A DNA stretch of 22,578 bases. It comes from CAZCWX01 sp964502465. Lineage in GTDB: Bacteria > Desulfobacterota > Binatia > Bin18. Shown here one piece after another: positions 7,899 through 16,364 of this stretch. The DNA is taken from assembly GCA_964502465.1 (NCBI GenBank), contig CAZCWX010000161.1:1-22578 (forward strand), read 5' to 3'. Position 1 is the stretch's first letter. Each line of letters opens with the position of its first letter. The translations under genes and the position numbers were made by a program. The notes under the pieces are model-generated. The model saw only the letters and a program-made list of their open reading frames with translations. It was not told the DNA's origin and made no database searches.

Positions 7899-9122
7899 TC
7901 ACAACAGCGGCTTTAACTCGGTAAATAGGTGTCCGAGTTTTTCTTTCTTGACCCGCAAGTAGTGAATATTGCCCTGGTGGGGACGGGTTTCAATGGGGCG
8001 TCGCTCAACCACTTTGATCCCATAGCCCTCCAAGCCAGTAATTTTCTGTGGATTGTTTGTCAGCAAGCGCACCTGGGAGACGCGCAAATCACGCAAAATC
8101 TGCGCACCAATACCATAGTCACGGAGGTCTTCTTTGAAGCCGAGATGCAGGTTGGCTTCAACGGTATCGAGCCCCTGATCCTGGAGCGCATAGGCACGAA
8201 TCTTGTTCGCCAGACCAATGCCGCGCCCCTCTTGGTGTAGATACATAATGACACCTTTGCCATCTGCGGCGATGATCTGCATCGCCTGCCTGAGCTGATC
8301 ACCACAGTCACACCGTTCCGAGCCAAAGACATCGCCAGTCAGGCACTGGGAGTGCACCCGTACTGTCACCATATCACGTGCACTGATCTTGCCCTTCACC
8401 AAGGCGATATGTTCATGATTATCCACATCGGTGCGATACACAATCGCATGGAACTTACCGCCAAAAGGGCTGGTGATGTCACTTTCAGACACGCGATGAA
8501 TGAGAGACTCCGTACGCAAGCGGTAGGTCATCAAGTTTGACAGACTCACCAATTTCAATCCATGCTGCCGCGCGAATTCCTCGACGTCTTCTCCTTGCGC
8601 CACAGCACCATCATCACACAAGACCGTACAGAGCGTGGCTGCTAGCTTGAGTCCAGCCAGATGTGTAAGGTCCACTGCCCCTTCGGATAAGCCGGCCCGA
8701 GCCAGAACGCCACCGCGATGCGCAACAACTGGATGGATATGACCAGGCATGACGATGTCGGCTGGGCCAGCATTTTCTTTCACCGCAGTCGTAATGGTAA
8801 TCGCCCGATCATAGGCTGAGATCCCAGTCGTGACGCCAAGTCGCGCCTCGATAGAGGCCCCAAACACCCGCTGATGAGGTGCAGCCGAACCAGGTCCAAG
8901 AAGCGGGATACCCAGTTCACGCATTTTGTCTTCAGTCAGCGCCAGACAGATCAGTCCCCGCCCGTGAGTAGCCATAAAGTTCACCGCCTCCGGTGTCGTG
9001 AACTCGGCAGCAAGACACAGGTCTGCTTCCCCCTTCCCTTCGTCATCGTCAACGAGAATAATCATTTTTCCTTGACGAAGGTCCGTCAGCGCCTCTTCAA
9101 CTGGCGACGCTGCTATCGGCAT
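7899..9122 (-). CDS. ribBA: RibBA-like protein: GTP cyclohydrolase II with a degenerate DHBP synthase domain
   Basis: 407 residues from ATG 9122, chosen for its AAGGAGG site. Residues 1-205 have the DHBP synthase (RibB) fold: HGRGLICL, TTGISAYDRAITI and GGVLARAG. Residues 206-407 are GTP cyclohydrolase II: zinc ligands C260, C271 and C273, HQEGRGIGLANKIRAYALQD in part, and RDYGIGAQILRDL. The GCH II half looks intact. In the RibB half the acidic loop that reads DRENEGD in E. coli reads EGKGEAD. By hand alignment E. coli R37 is G29, E38 is K30, metal-binding H153 is L145, and E174 is T166. DHBP synthase activity is therefore probably lost (inference). Its 5' end overlaps ribD by 26 bases and ribH follows. 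Confidence 0.93.
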   Translation of the reverse strand: MPIAASPVEEALTDLRQGKMIILVDDDEGKGEADLCLAAEFTTPEAVNFMATHGRGLICLALTEDKMRELGIPLLGPGSAAPHQRVFGASIEARLGVTTGISAYDRAITITTAVKENAGPADIVMPGHIHPVVAHRGGVLARAGLSEGAVDLTHLAGLKLAATLCTVLCDDGAVAQGEDVEEFARQHGLKLVSLSNLMTYRLRTESLIHRVSESDITSPFGGKFHAIVYRTDVDNHEHIALVKGKISARDMVTVRVHSQCLTGDVFGSERCDCGDQLRQAMQIIAADGKGVIMYLHQEGRGIGLANKIRAYALQDQGLDTVEANLHLGFKEDLRDYGIGAQILRDLRVSQVRLLTNNPQKITGLEGYGIKVVERRPIETRPHQGNIHYLRVKKEKLGHLFTELKPLL

Positions 9123-10233
9123 GTGTCCTCCTTTTTTTCCCGACGTATCCGGTGACCAGCACATCATCCCCTAGTCGGTGAACTTCTACCATACGCAGTC
9201 TAATTCCCGCAGCAATTCGCTTTATTCCTGTTGGACCGATCATTGGCCGGCTTTCACTCCCGAGCAACAACGGCCCATAAAAGAAGGTGACTTTATCCAC
9301 GACATTTTCCGTGAGCGCAGTGGCAGCAACCTGCCCCCCACCTTCAATCAGCACGTGTTTGACTCCGCGTTTCCCTAAGGCTTGTAGTGCCGTGCAGAGC
9401 CGGATGCGCCCCGCTTCTCCGGGGAAGCACAGCACTTCAACTCCCTGCCGCTCAAGCATCTGCCGTTTTGCGGTCCCCCCACTTTCTTCAGTCGTGAGCA
9501 CTAACGTTGGTGCAGTTGAGCGCTGCGTACATACACGGGCCTCAGGACTAATCGTGAGCCGGCCGTCGAGAATCACCCGTAAAGGGTCACGGCCACCTCG
9601 TATACGGCAAGTGAGTTGTGGGTCATCAGCATGCACGGTCTCTGCACCAACCAGTATGGCATCAACCCGGTTTCTCAGGGTATGCACCCAGCGACGAGAG
9701 ATTACTCCACTAATCCACTTTGCATCTCCGGTTGCGGTGGCAATACGACCATCCAATGATGCAGCGAGCTTCAACGTCACGAAAGGCCTGCCCGTCTGCA
9801 CCCACAGCACAAAGTCTTCATTGAGACGCTCGCATTGTTCCTTGAGGACCCCGGTTTTCACTTCGATTCCAGCACGCCGCAGGCGGCGTACACCGCGCCC
9901 CCGCACGAGGGAATTGGGATCGACCATGCCCACAACGACTCGGGCAATCCCAGCAGCGATGACTGCGTCAGCACACGGAGGGGTGCGACCGTGGTGCGTA
10001 CACGGTTCGAGATTGACGTACAGGGTTGCCCCTCGTGCGGTACCATTGACCCGCCGCAGGGCCTCGATTTCAGCGTGCGGGAGTCCTGCCCGCAGGTGAA
10101 ACCCCTCACCAATCACCTGATTGTGGCGTACGAGCACCGCACCCACTGCGGGGTTCGGACTCGTACGGCCCAAGCCACGGGCGGCTAACTCGATCACTCT
10201 TTGCATGAATGTCTCGTCTTGGCCAGGGTTCAC
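9097..10233 (-). CDS. ribD: Riboflavin biosynthesis deaminase/reductase RibD
   Basis: 378 residues, the usual bifunctional length. The N-terminal cytidine-deaminase-like domain holds the zinc site HAE at 53-55 and PCTHHGRTPPC with C78 and C87. The C-terminal reductase domain (from about 148) begins RPFVTLKLAASLDGRIATAT and later shows LIEGGGQ. It catalyses steps two and three of riboflavin synthesis from the GCH II product. It starts at GTG 10233 within a GTGA overlap with the nrdR stop, and its own end overlaps ribBA by 26 bases, so the three genes are tightly coupled. In many relatives ribE (riboflavin synthase) sits between ribD and ribBA; there is no room for it here. Confidence 0.97.
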   Translation of the reverse strand: MNPGQDETFMQRVIELAARGLGRTSPNPAVGAVLVRHNQVIGEGFHLRAGLPHAEIEALRRVNGTARGATLYVNLEPCTHHGRTPPCADAVIAAGIARVVVGMVDPNSLVRGRGVRRLRRAGIEVKTGVLKEQCERLNEDFVLWVQTGRPFVTLKLAASLDGRIATATGDAKWISGVISRRWVHTLRNRVDAILVGAETVHADDPQLTCRIRGGRDPLRVILDGRLTISPEARVCTQRSTAPTLVLTTEESGGTAKRQMLERQGVEVLCFPGEAGRIRLCTALQALGKRGVKHVLIEGGGQVAATALTENVVDKVTFFYGPLLLGSESRPMIGPTGIKRIAAGIRLRMVEVHRLGDDVLVTGYVGKKRRTHADSSVAS

Positions 10234-10775
10234 GTTCCCCTCATCCCAGGTCCAGATGCCGGGCTTCCCGACCCAAGGCGACGGCTATGCCGGTGGCGAG
10301 TTTTCCTTCCGTCAGTAGCACCGCGATCTTCGATCAGCTCTTTGAGCTCTCGCATAAATGCCTCAAGATCTTGAAACGACCGGTAGACCGAGGCAAAGCG
10401 CACATAGGCAACCTCATCAAGATCGTAGAGTTGACGCATCACCTCCTCACCAATGACGGCACTGGGGACCTCCTTGTCCCCACGACTCTGGAGGAACCGT
10501 TCGATGCGGTCCGCTCTTTCCTCGATGGTCTCGCTACTGACGGGTCGCTTCTCACAGGCTTTCCTGAGCCCGGCAATGACCTTGAGTCGATCATACGCTT
10601 CTCGGCGGCCATCTTTTTTGACGACTAGAGGCAGAATCTCCTCAACCCGCTCATACGTAGTGAAACGGCGCTCACAGCGGCTACATTCGCGTCGCCGCCG
10701 GGTGACATCCCCTTCCCGACTGAGACGCGAATCGATGACTCGGTTTTCCAGGCTAGAGCAGAAAGGACATTTCAT
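10230..10775 (-). CDS. nrdR: Transcriptional repressor NrdR
   Basis: 181 residues from ATG 10775 (MKCPFCSSLENRVIDSRLS). The zinc ribbon has C3, C6, C31 and C34 with the basic RRRRECSRCERRFTTYE segment, followed by an ATP-cone domain (about 46-136). NrdR senses adenine nucleotides and represses ribonucleotide reductase genes through NrdR boxes. An alternative TTG at 10787 would add four residues. The C-terminal tail after about residue 150 is basic and Gly/Ser-rich, longer than in most NrdR proteins (about 150-160 residues), and ends inside the ribD start (GTGA overlap). Confidence 0.95.
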   Translation of the reverse strand: MKCPFCSSLENRVIDSRLSREGDVTRRRRECSRCERRFTTYERVEEILPLVVKKDGRREAYDRLKVIAGLRKACEKRPVSSETIEERADRIERFLQSRGDKEVPSAVIGEEVMRQLYDLDEVAYVRFASVYRSFQDLEAFMRELKELIEDRGATDGRKTRHRHSRRLGSGSPASGPGMRGT

Positions 10776-10792
10776 AGAAACAGACAAGGAGT

Positions 10793-10832
10793 GAGGAGAT
10801 CAAAATCAGCGACGAGACCTCGTCCTCTCCTC
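10793..10832. other. Nested inverted repeat in the glyA-nrdR gap
   Basis: GAGGAGA (10793-10799) pairs with TCTCCTC (10826-10832), and inside it GACGA (10811-10815) pairs with TCGTC (10820-10824). It lies in the leader of nrdR on the transcribed minus strand and has no U-tract in that direction. An mRNA leader structure is possible; function is unknown. Confidence 0.35.
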
Positions 10833-10868
10833 TTTGACACTGTGAATTTCAATAGCGAACTTCCCTCT

Positions 10869-12128
10869 TTACGATACTGTACCTAGCCGCCGCTGGTAGA
10901 TCGGGAACTGGTGGCACAGGGCGCTTACCTCATCTCCTATCTTCGCCAAACCCTGCTCATCCCCTACCTTTTGGAGAGCCCGCGCAATCAGGTCGGCGAT
11001 CCTCTCCATCTCTTCTTCTTTCATCCCTCGGCTCGTGACCGCTGGCGTGCCAATACGAATCCCGCTGGTCACAAACGGAGAGCGGGGATCGAACGGAACA
11101 GCGTTCTTGTTGACCGTGATACGCGCGCGGTCGAGCGTTTCCTGGGCAACTTTTCCGGTCAACTCGGTTTCCCGTAAGTCCAACAGCATCAAGTGGTTAT
11201 CAGTACCGCCGGAGACGAGGCGGAACCCTCGCCACATCAGTCCGTTAGCCAACGCCTTCGCGTTCGCTACAATCTGTCGCTGGTACGTCTTGAACTCCGG
11301 GGTGAGAGCTTCTTTCAGTGCAACCGCCTTCGCGGCGATCACGTGCATCAATGGCCCCCCCTGATTCCCTGGAAATACGGAGGAGTCAACACTCTTTGCC
11401 AACTCTCGACGACACATGATCATCCCCCCGCGTGGTCCCCGCAGTGTCTTGTGAGTGGTCGTTGTTACCAAGTCAGCATAAGGAATGGGAGAGGGGTGAA
11501 TGCCCGCAGCGACCAAGCCGGCAAAATGGGCGATATCGACCATCACCATCGACCCAACCTCATCAGCAATACGACGGAAAGCTGCAGTGTCGATCTCCCG
11601 CGGATACGCACTGTGACCGGCCACAATCATCTTTGGCCGGTGTTGCCGAGCGAGAGCGGCGACTTCATTGTAGTCGATACGCTGATCTGACTCCCGCACG
11701 CCATAGGGAATGACCTGGAAGAACTTGCCAGAAAAATTGACTGGACTCCCATGCGTCAGATGTCCGCCATGAGACAGATTCATACTAAGAATCGTATCTC
11801 CAGGCTGCAGTTGGGAAAAGTAGGCCGCCATATTCGCCTGCGCGCCGGAATGGGGTTGGACATTGACGTGCTCAGCACCAAAAAGCGCCTGCGCTCGATC
11901 GATAGCGAGTTGCTCCACTACATCCACATATTCACAGCCACCGTAGTAACGTTTCCCTGGATAGCCCTCGGCATACTTGTTCGTGAGTACTGAGCCTTGC
12001 GCCTCCAGCACCGCCTCACTCACGATATTCTCCGAGGCAATGAGTTCAAGGTTATGCTCTTGGCGCTCGGTTTCCTGCTGAATTGCCGCGTAGATCTCTG
12101 GATCTTGTCGAGCTAGCTCGCTCTCCAT
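10869..12128 (-). CDS. glyA: Serine hydroxymethyltransferase
   Basis: 419 residues from ATG 12128, which has a GAGGAG site 7 bases upstream. This PLP enzyme interconverts serine and glycine and loads tetrahydrofolate with one-carbon units. Signatures are LIASENIVSEAVLEAQGS, NKYAEGYPGKRYYGG, VNVQPHSGAQAN, and the PLP-binding TTTTHKTLRGPRGG with Lys227. It is the first gene after a terminator-like hairpin, so it probably has its own promoter in 12129-12170, although no clear boxes stand out. nrdR follows after a 93-base gap. Confidence 0.98.
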   Translation of the reverse strand: MESELARQDPEIYAAIQQETERQEHNLELIASENIVSEAVLEAQGSVLTNKYAEGYPGKRYYGGCEYVDVVEQLAIDRAQALFGAEHVNVQPHSGAQANMAAYFSQLQPGDTILSMNLSHGGHLTHGSPVNFSGKFFQVIPYGVRESDQRIDYNEVAALARQHRPKMIVAGHSAYPREIDTAAFRRIADEVGSMVMVDIAHFAGLVAAGIHPSPIPYADLVTTTTHKTLRGPRGGMIMCRRELAKSVDSSVFPGNQGGPLMHVIAAKAVALKEALTPEFKTYQRQIVANAKALANGLMWRGFRLVSGGTDNHLMLLDLRETELTGKVAQETLDRARITVNKNAVPFDPRSPFVTSGIRIGTPAVTSRGMKEEEMERIADLIARALQKVGDEQGLAKIGDEVSALCHQFPIYQRRLGTVS

Positions 12129-12170
12129 GAAGGTGCTCCTCACACATAAAAAAGATTTCCTCTACAAACA

Positions 12171-12210
12171 AAAAATCGCAGGACCTCAGGTGAGAAGCCG
12201 CTGCGATTTT
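12171..12210 (-). terminator. Probable Rho-independent terminator between acpP and glyA
   Basis: AAAATCGCAG (12172-12181) is perfectly complementary to CTGCGATTTT (12201-12210) with a 19-base loop. On the minus strand the hairpin is followed by a T-rich run, 38 bases after the acpP stop. It would end the fab transcript and separate it from glyA. Confidence 0.6.
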
Positions 12211-12247
12211 CCAATCACAGACGAGACACCGGCCCCTGTGATCAGGA

Positions 12248-12484
12248 CTATTTATGACTTTCGATATAGGTGATCACGTCTCGAACAGTGCGGATTTTCT
12301 CCGCATCCTCATCTGAGATCTCCATATCGTACTCTTCTTCTAGGGCCATGACCAACTCGACCAGGTCCAAAGAATCGGCACCAAGGTCCTCGATGAAGGA
12401 CGCATCGGGCGTAATCTCTTCTTGACTCACTCCGAGTTGTTCGCCGATGATTTCTTTGACCCGCGCCTCGATCGACGCTGCCAT
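12248..12484 (-). CDS. acpP: Acyl carrier protein
   Basis: 78 residues, strongly acidic. The phosphopantetheine attachment motif GADSLDLVELVMALEEEY carries the modified Ser. ATG 12484 has a GAGAGGAGG site 8 bases upstream; an open stretch further upstream to 12538 is not ACP-like. It carries growing acyl chains in type II fatty acid synthesis. It follows fabG and precedes a terminator hairpin; fabF, which commonly follows acpP, is missing. Confidence 0.97.
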   Translation of the reverse strand: MAASIEARVKEIIGEQLGVSQEEITPDASFIEDLGADSLDLVELVMALEEEYDMEISDEDAEKIRTVRDVITYIESHK

Positions 12485-12566
12485 AACCGTATCCTCCTCT
12501 CTAGCTAAGCCGGACGGTCCATCGCAAAGAGCCGGCATATGCCATACCGACTAGCCATTCCTTTCT

Positions 12567-13316
12567 CTACACGTACATACCGCCGTTCACATTGATGACC
12601 TGTCCGGTGATATACCCTGCCAAAGGACACACCAAGAAGGCAACAACTTCTGCCACCTCCGCCGCAGTCCCCCACCGGCCGGCAGGAATGAGGTTCAAAT
12701 ATCCTGTTTTGACCTGTTCTGGCAAGGACCTTGTCATATCGGTCTCAATAAATCCGGGAGCGATCGCATTCACCGTAATGGACCGAGAAGCTAACTCCTT
12801 AGCAAGGGTCTTGGTAAAACCGACCACCCCCGCCTTGGCCGTCGTATAGGCAGCTTGACCCGAGTTGCCAGTCTGAGCAACCACTGAGGTCAGATTAATG
12901 ATTCGGCCATAGCGTTGTCGGACCATAGAACGCGCGACGGCTTTGGTGCAAAGAAACAGGCCTTTCAAATTGGTGTTCATGACTTGATCCCACTCCTCCT
13001 CCTTGAGGCGTAAGAGCAGGTTATCGCGCGCCACACCCGCGTTGTTCACGAGAATATCAACCTTGCCATGACGGGTCATGATGCCTTCTATTGCCTGCGT
13101 GATACCAATACCCTGGGCAATATCAAACGGCCACAGCTCAGCCTGGCCACCAGTCGCACGAATAGTAGCGAGGGTTTCCTCTGCAGCAGCCTGGTTTTGC
13201 AGATAATTCACTAACACCAGCACACCGTCTCGGGCGAGCCGTTCAGCGATAGCTCGGCCAATGCCGCGAGACGCACCGGTCACCAAGGCAACCTGACCAC
13301 TGAGCATACCGCTCAT
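12567..13316 (-). CDS. fabG: 3-oxoacyl-[acyl-carrier-protein] reductase FabG
   Basis: 249 residues, a classical short-chain dehydrogenase. The NADPH-binding TGASRGIG is at 13-20 and NNAG at 91-94, with catalytic N116, S144, Y157 and K161 in correct spacing (YxxxK). It reduces 3-ketoacyl-ACP. IAPGFIETDMT and the C-terminal YITGQVINVNGGMYV are typical of FabG rather than other short-chain dehydrogenases. The start ATG overlaps the fabD TGA (ATGA), indicating translational coupling. Confidence 0.96.
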   Translation of the reverse strand: MSGMLSGQVALVTGASRGIGRAIAERLARDGVLVLVNYLQNQAAAEETLATIRATGGQAELWPFDIAQGIGITQAIEGIMTRHGKVDILVNNAGVARDNLLLRLKEEEWDQVMNTNLKGLFLCTKAVARSMVRQRYGRIINLTSVVAQTGNSGQAAYTTAKAGVVGFTKTLAKELASRSITVNAIAPGFIETDMTRSLPEQVKTGYLNLIPAGRWGTAAEVAEVVAFLVCPLAGYITGQVINVNGGMYV

Positions 13317-14251
13317 ATAAGGACCTCTCTCACTGAGGGCAAACTCGACGGCTCATTGAAAGAGACACAAGGGAGGTCTAGTATGATACGTTTGAGCAGC
13401 CCAGCTAGCACCCGACCCGGTCCCACCTCGATGGCCACCTCACAGCCAAGAGCGTGTAACCGCTGCATGCTCTCTTCCCAGCGGACCGGCGCGGTCACTT
13501 GCTGTACCAGGCAATCCTTTACCTGGCGATAATCCTGATGCAAGTCTGCTGTCACGTTTGTAATCACACCGACACGAAGGGGATGAACTGGAACCGCCTC
13601 TAATCTTTGTGCCAACCTTTCAGCAGCGGGCGCCATCAGCGGACAGTGAAATGGAGCACTTACCGCAAGCTCCACCGCCCGCTTCGCGCCATGTGCTTTA
13701 GCATTGGCAACGGCACGCCGCACGGCACCGACATGCCCAGCTATCACAATTTGTCCTCCGCCATTGAAGTTCGCCGGAGTCACAACTTCCTGCTGGGCAG
13801 CCTCTACGCAAACCCGTTGTACTTCCTCAACGGACAAACCGAACAGCGCCGCCATCGCACCCGTCCCCACCGGAACAGCTTCTTGCATCAGTCTCCCTCG
13901 CTCGCGGGCGATGCGCAAAGCATCAGCGAAAGTCAGGGCCCCAGCCGCAACAAGGGCAGCATATTCACCAAGACTGTGTCCGGCAACGTAGGCAGGTCGC
14001 GCCTCGCTTTCGTGTTCGAGCACACGCAGCGCCGCAATACTCGTGGCCAGAATAGCGGGTTGCGCATTGACTGTCAGTTTCAGCTCATCCTCGGGACCCG
14101 AGAAACAGAGCGCCGAGAGGTTCGCTTCGAGTACGTCATCCGCCTCAGCAAAAACCGAAGCGGCACTGGGGAATTGCTCTGCCAAAGCTTTCCCCATCCC
14201 TACACTCTGGGATCCTTGTCCAGGAAACAAGAAGGCCAATGGGCGACTCAT
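13313..14251 (-). CDS. fabD: Malonyl-CoA:ACP transacylase FabD
   Basis: 312 residues. GQGSQ (11-15) forms the oxyanion region, GHSLGEY carries nucleophile Ser93, and SAPFHCPLM carries His202. It transfers malonyl from CoA to ACP. It overlaps plsX upstream and fabG downstream by ATGA junctions. In comparable clusters fabH lies between plsX and fabD; the 4-base overlap here excludes it. Confidence 0.97.
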   Translation of the reverse strand: MSRPLAFLFPGQGSQSVGMGKALAEQFPSAASVFAEADDVLEANLSALCFSGPEDELKLTVNAQPAILATSIAALRVLEHESEARPAYVAGHSLGEYAALVAAGALTFADALRIARERGRLMQEAVPVGTGAMAALFGLSVEEVQRVCVEAAQQEVVTPANFNGGGQIVIAGHVGAVRRAVANAKAHGAKRAVELAVSAPFHCPLMAPAAERLAQRLEAVPVHPLRVGVITNVTADLHQDYRQVKDCLVQQVTAPVRWEESMQRLHALGCEVAIEVGPGRVLAGLLKRIILDLPCVSFNEPSSLPSVREVLI

Positions 14252-15381
14252 TCTTCTTTCTTCTCTTCCTCCACCAGTGGTTCCGTTCCCGGTGGTTCAG
14301 TGCTCTCACGGGTCTGACGAAAACGTTCCTTCAGCTGGGACCAAAACTTCCGTCCTTTTTTCAACTCAGCTGGGATCAGAAACATTTCTGGGAGAGTGTG
14401 CAAACTGTTGACAATCTGCTGGTTAATACCGCCACGCAAAGATTCATCGGCAACGCGAATGGCATTTTTAATCGCTTTTGGGGTTGACGCACCATGAGCA
14501 ATAATGGCTAAGCCATTCACCCCCAGGAGGGGCGCGCCACCGACCTCAGCGTAATCAAGGCTTGTACGGAGGTCCGCAAAAGAACGACGGATCAACAAAT
14601 AAGCGATTCGGCCCTGCCAATGTGAAGCAAACAGGGTGCGCAATTTTCCCTGCAGAAAATGGGAAAAGCCTTCCATGGTTTTTAATACCACGTTCCCAGT
14701 AAAGCCGTCCGTCACGACAACATCAACCCTCCCACTATTCAGGTCACGCCCTTCGACATAACCAATATAGTTAATAGACAACTTCTTGAGCATCTCATGA
14801 GCAAGACGAGTCGTGTCTGTCCCTTTGGAATCTTCCTCGCCATTGCTCAGCACACCGACGCGCGGAGAGATCACGCCACGCACAACCCGGGTATATACCT
14901 CTCCCATGATAGCGAATTGCATGAGGTGGAGGGGTTTGCATTCCACATTCGCGCCAGCATCCAATAAACAGGTGTGTCCTCCCAGCGTAGGAATCACAGT
15001 AACGATGGCAGGACGGTCAACACCTTGCAAGGTGCCCAGGATCGTCACGGCGAGCGCCATCACCGCCCCGGTGTTCCCCGCACTCACCACTGCGCCGGCT
15101 TCGCCTGCCTTCACTTCCTGGAAGGCAACGCGTAGCGACGAGTCTCGTTTGTGTCGGAGCGCGGCAACGGGAGACTCTCCCATGTCAATCGTTTCCGCCG
15201 CATGCCGAATTGCTATCAACGCAGACTCTTGTCCCCCTGCCTCGTCAAGTTCACGAACAAGGATTTCTCGGTCACCAACGAGGAGAACGGCAATCCCATG
15301 TTCCTGAGCTGCCCGCAACGCACCTCGCACTACCGCCCGGGGAGCGTGGTCCCCTCCCATGGCATCGACCGCAATGTACAT
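14248..15381 (-). CDS. plsX: Phosphate acyltransferase PlsX
   Basis: 377 residues. The N-terminus MYIAVDAMGGDHAPRAVVRG is diagnostic, with GAVVSAGNTGAVMA, LLDAGANVECKP, and VVTDGFTGNVVLKTMEG following. It converts acyl-ACP and phosphate to acyl-phosphate, the first donor for glycerolipid synthesis (with PlsY/PlsC). The protein is about 30-40 residues longer than most PlsX because of a charged Pro/Glu-rich tail after about residue 340. It follows rpmF by 86 bases, as in many bacteria, and is joined to fabD by an ATGA overlap. Confidence 0.97.
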   Translation of the reverse strand: MYIAVDAMGGDHAPRAVVRGALRAAQEHGIAVLLVGDREILVRELDEAGGQESALIAIRHAAETIDMGESPVAALRHKRDSSLRVAFQEVKAGEAGAVVSAGNTGAVMALAVTILGTLQGVDRPAIVTVIPTLGGHTCLLDAGANVECKPLHLMQFAIMGEVYTRVVRGVISPRVGVLSNGEEDSKGTDTTRLAHEMLKKLSINYIGYVEGRDLNSGRVDVVVTDGFTGNVVLKTMEGFSHFLQGKLRTLFASHWQGRIAYLLIRRSFADLRTSLDYAEVGGAPLLGVNGLAIIAHGASTPKAIKNAIRVADESLRGGINQQIVNSLHTLPEMFLIPAELKKGRKFWSQLKERFRQTRESTEPPGTEPLVEEEKKEE

Positions 15382-15467
15382 GTCGCTTTGTTATTAAGGT
15401 CTGCGTTGGAAAGCCGAATGTGGGCGTAGGGTCGAGACACAACTCTCAGAGGCATAAAAACAGATCG

Positions 15468-15653
15468 TCAGCTTTCCTCTTCCACAGCAATGACTTGCCT
15501 CCCCCGGTAATAACCGCACGCGCCACAGATACGGTGCAGCAAGGCAGGCTCCCCACACTGGTTACAGGTGACCCACTGAGGCGCGACGAGCGCGTCATGA
15601 GCACGGCGCTTATTACGTTTCGAATGCGATGTTTTCCTTTTGGGTAGACCCAT
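15468..15653 (-). CDS. rpmF: 50S ribosomal protein L32
   Basis: 61 residues from ATG 15653 (GAGGG ribosome site 5 bases upstream). The N-terminus GLPKRKTSHSKRNKRRAHDA is typical L32. A zinc ribbon is formed by C30, C33, C43 and C46. The DUF177-rpmF-plsX order is one of the most conserved bacterial gene neighbourhoods. Confidence 0.97.
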   Translation of the reverse strand: MGLPKRKTSHSKRNKRRAHDALVAPQWVTCNQCGEPALLHRICGACGYYRGRQVIAVEEES

Positions 15654-15707
15654 AGTTTCCCTCAACGACGCTCAACTGTTGCTACGGAAAAAGAGAATCA
15701 AGCGACG

Positions 15708-16253
15708 CTATTTCGATACACCAGCAGGCGAGACTCGTAGCGTCGAGAGAAGCGAAAGACGGGCATCTTTCCACAGCGGCCGACACTCGCAGGATTGCAG
15801 ATTGAGGTTTGCCCCGCACTGAATACAGAGCCCTTTACAGTCCTCACTACACAGCGGGCGACTTGGCAAAGTCAGCAGGACTTGCTCTTGTACCAGCGCG
15901 GACAGATCAATCTCATCCCCTGTATACAAACTCGACTCGAGTTCCTCATGGCTCAGTTCTCTCTCACGTCCAACTCCATGCTGTGGTGTAAGGGTGACAG
16001 AGAACTGACGAACAAGGGCGAAAGGATACTCTTCCAAACAGCGTGCACACTGGCCGGTAAGCTCTCCAGTGATTGTTCCGACAAAAAAGAGGTCTTTTCC
16101 AGAACGCCAATGCGTCGCGTTCACTTGGGGAGGGACGATCAGGCGAAACTCGGCTTCGCCATCTTTCTCTAATATCCGATTCAAGCCTTGGACCGCTTCA
16201 GCAAAGTGCATTTCGGTCGGCAATGACTTGATGTCTTCTACAAGAAGTTTCAC
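15708..16253 (-). CDS. DUF177 / YceD family protein, Cys-rich
   Basis: 181 residues, the usual size for the YceD family encoded before rpmF, which is linked to 23S rRNA accumulation and ribosome assembly in plants and bacteria. C69 and C72 (QCARCLEEY) precede a C-terminal cysteine cluster with C135, C139, C143, C146, C155 and C157 (RPLCSEDCKGLC; QCGANLN), probably metal-binding. It starts at GTG 16253 with AGGA 7 bases upstream and is the first gene of the minus-strand rpmF-fab unit, divergent from infA. Confidence 0.93.
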   Translation of the reverse strand: MKLLVEDIKSLPTEMHFAEAVQGLNRILEKDGEAEFRLIVPPQVNATHWRSGKDLFFVGTITGELTGQCARCLEEYPFALVRQFSVTLTPQHGVGRERELSHEELESSLYTGDEIDLSALVQEQVLLTLPSRPLCSEDCKGLCIQCGANLNLQSCECRPLWKDARLSLLSTLRVSPAGVSK

Positions 16254-16285
16254 GGAACCATCCTAATTTAACGTTGCTGCAAGAT

Positions 16286-16291
16286 ATTATA
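16286..16291 (-). promoter_or_regulatory. Candidate -10 box for the DUF177-rpmF-fab operon
   Basis: A perfect TATAAT on the minus strand lies 33 bases before the GTG start, in the AT-rich divergent gap with infA. No good -35 hexamer is seen at 16-18 bases, so this rests on one box. The opposite strand reads TATTAT at nearly the same place and could serve infA. Confidence 0.4.
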
Positions 16292-16364
16292 GAAACAAAA
16301 AGAATGCAATGCGCGCGTGGGCAAACTCTTGACGGCTGAGTTGAGATCAGCTACCAGAAAAGTA

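Noticed and set aside
9287..10099. Long open frame on the plus strand opposite ribD (about 270 codons)
   Set aside because: Composition is Arg/Ser/Pro-rich without domains; it is the antisense shadow of a clearly real gene.
10234..10300. FMN riboswitch ahead of ribD
   Set aside because: ribD starts within the end of nrdR, leaving no leader, and no RFN-element motifs are visible.
13607..14317. Plus-strand open frame opposite fabD
   Set aside because: Antisense shadow; fabD has all catalytic motifs in the other strand.
16329..16357. TTGACG/TACCAG as an infA promoter
   Set aside because: The -10 match is poor (3 of 6) and it would leave only about 8 bases before the start codon.
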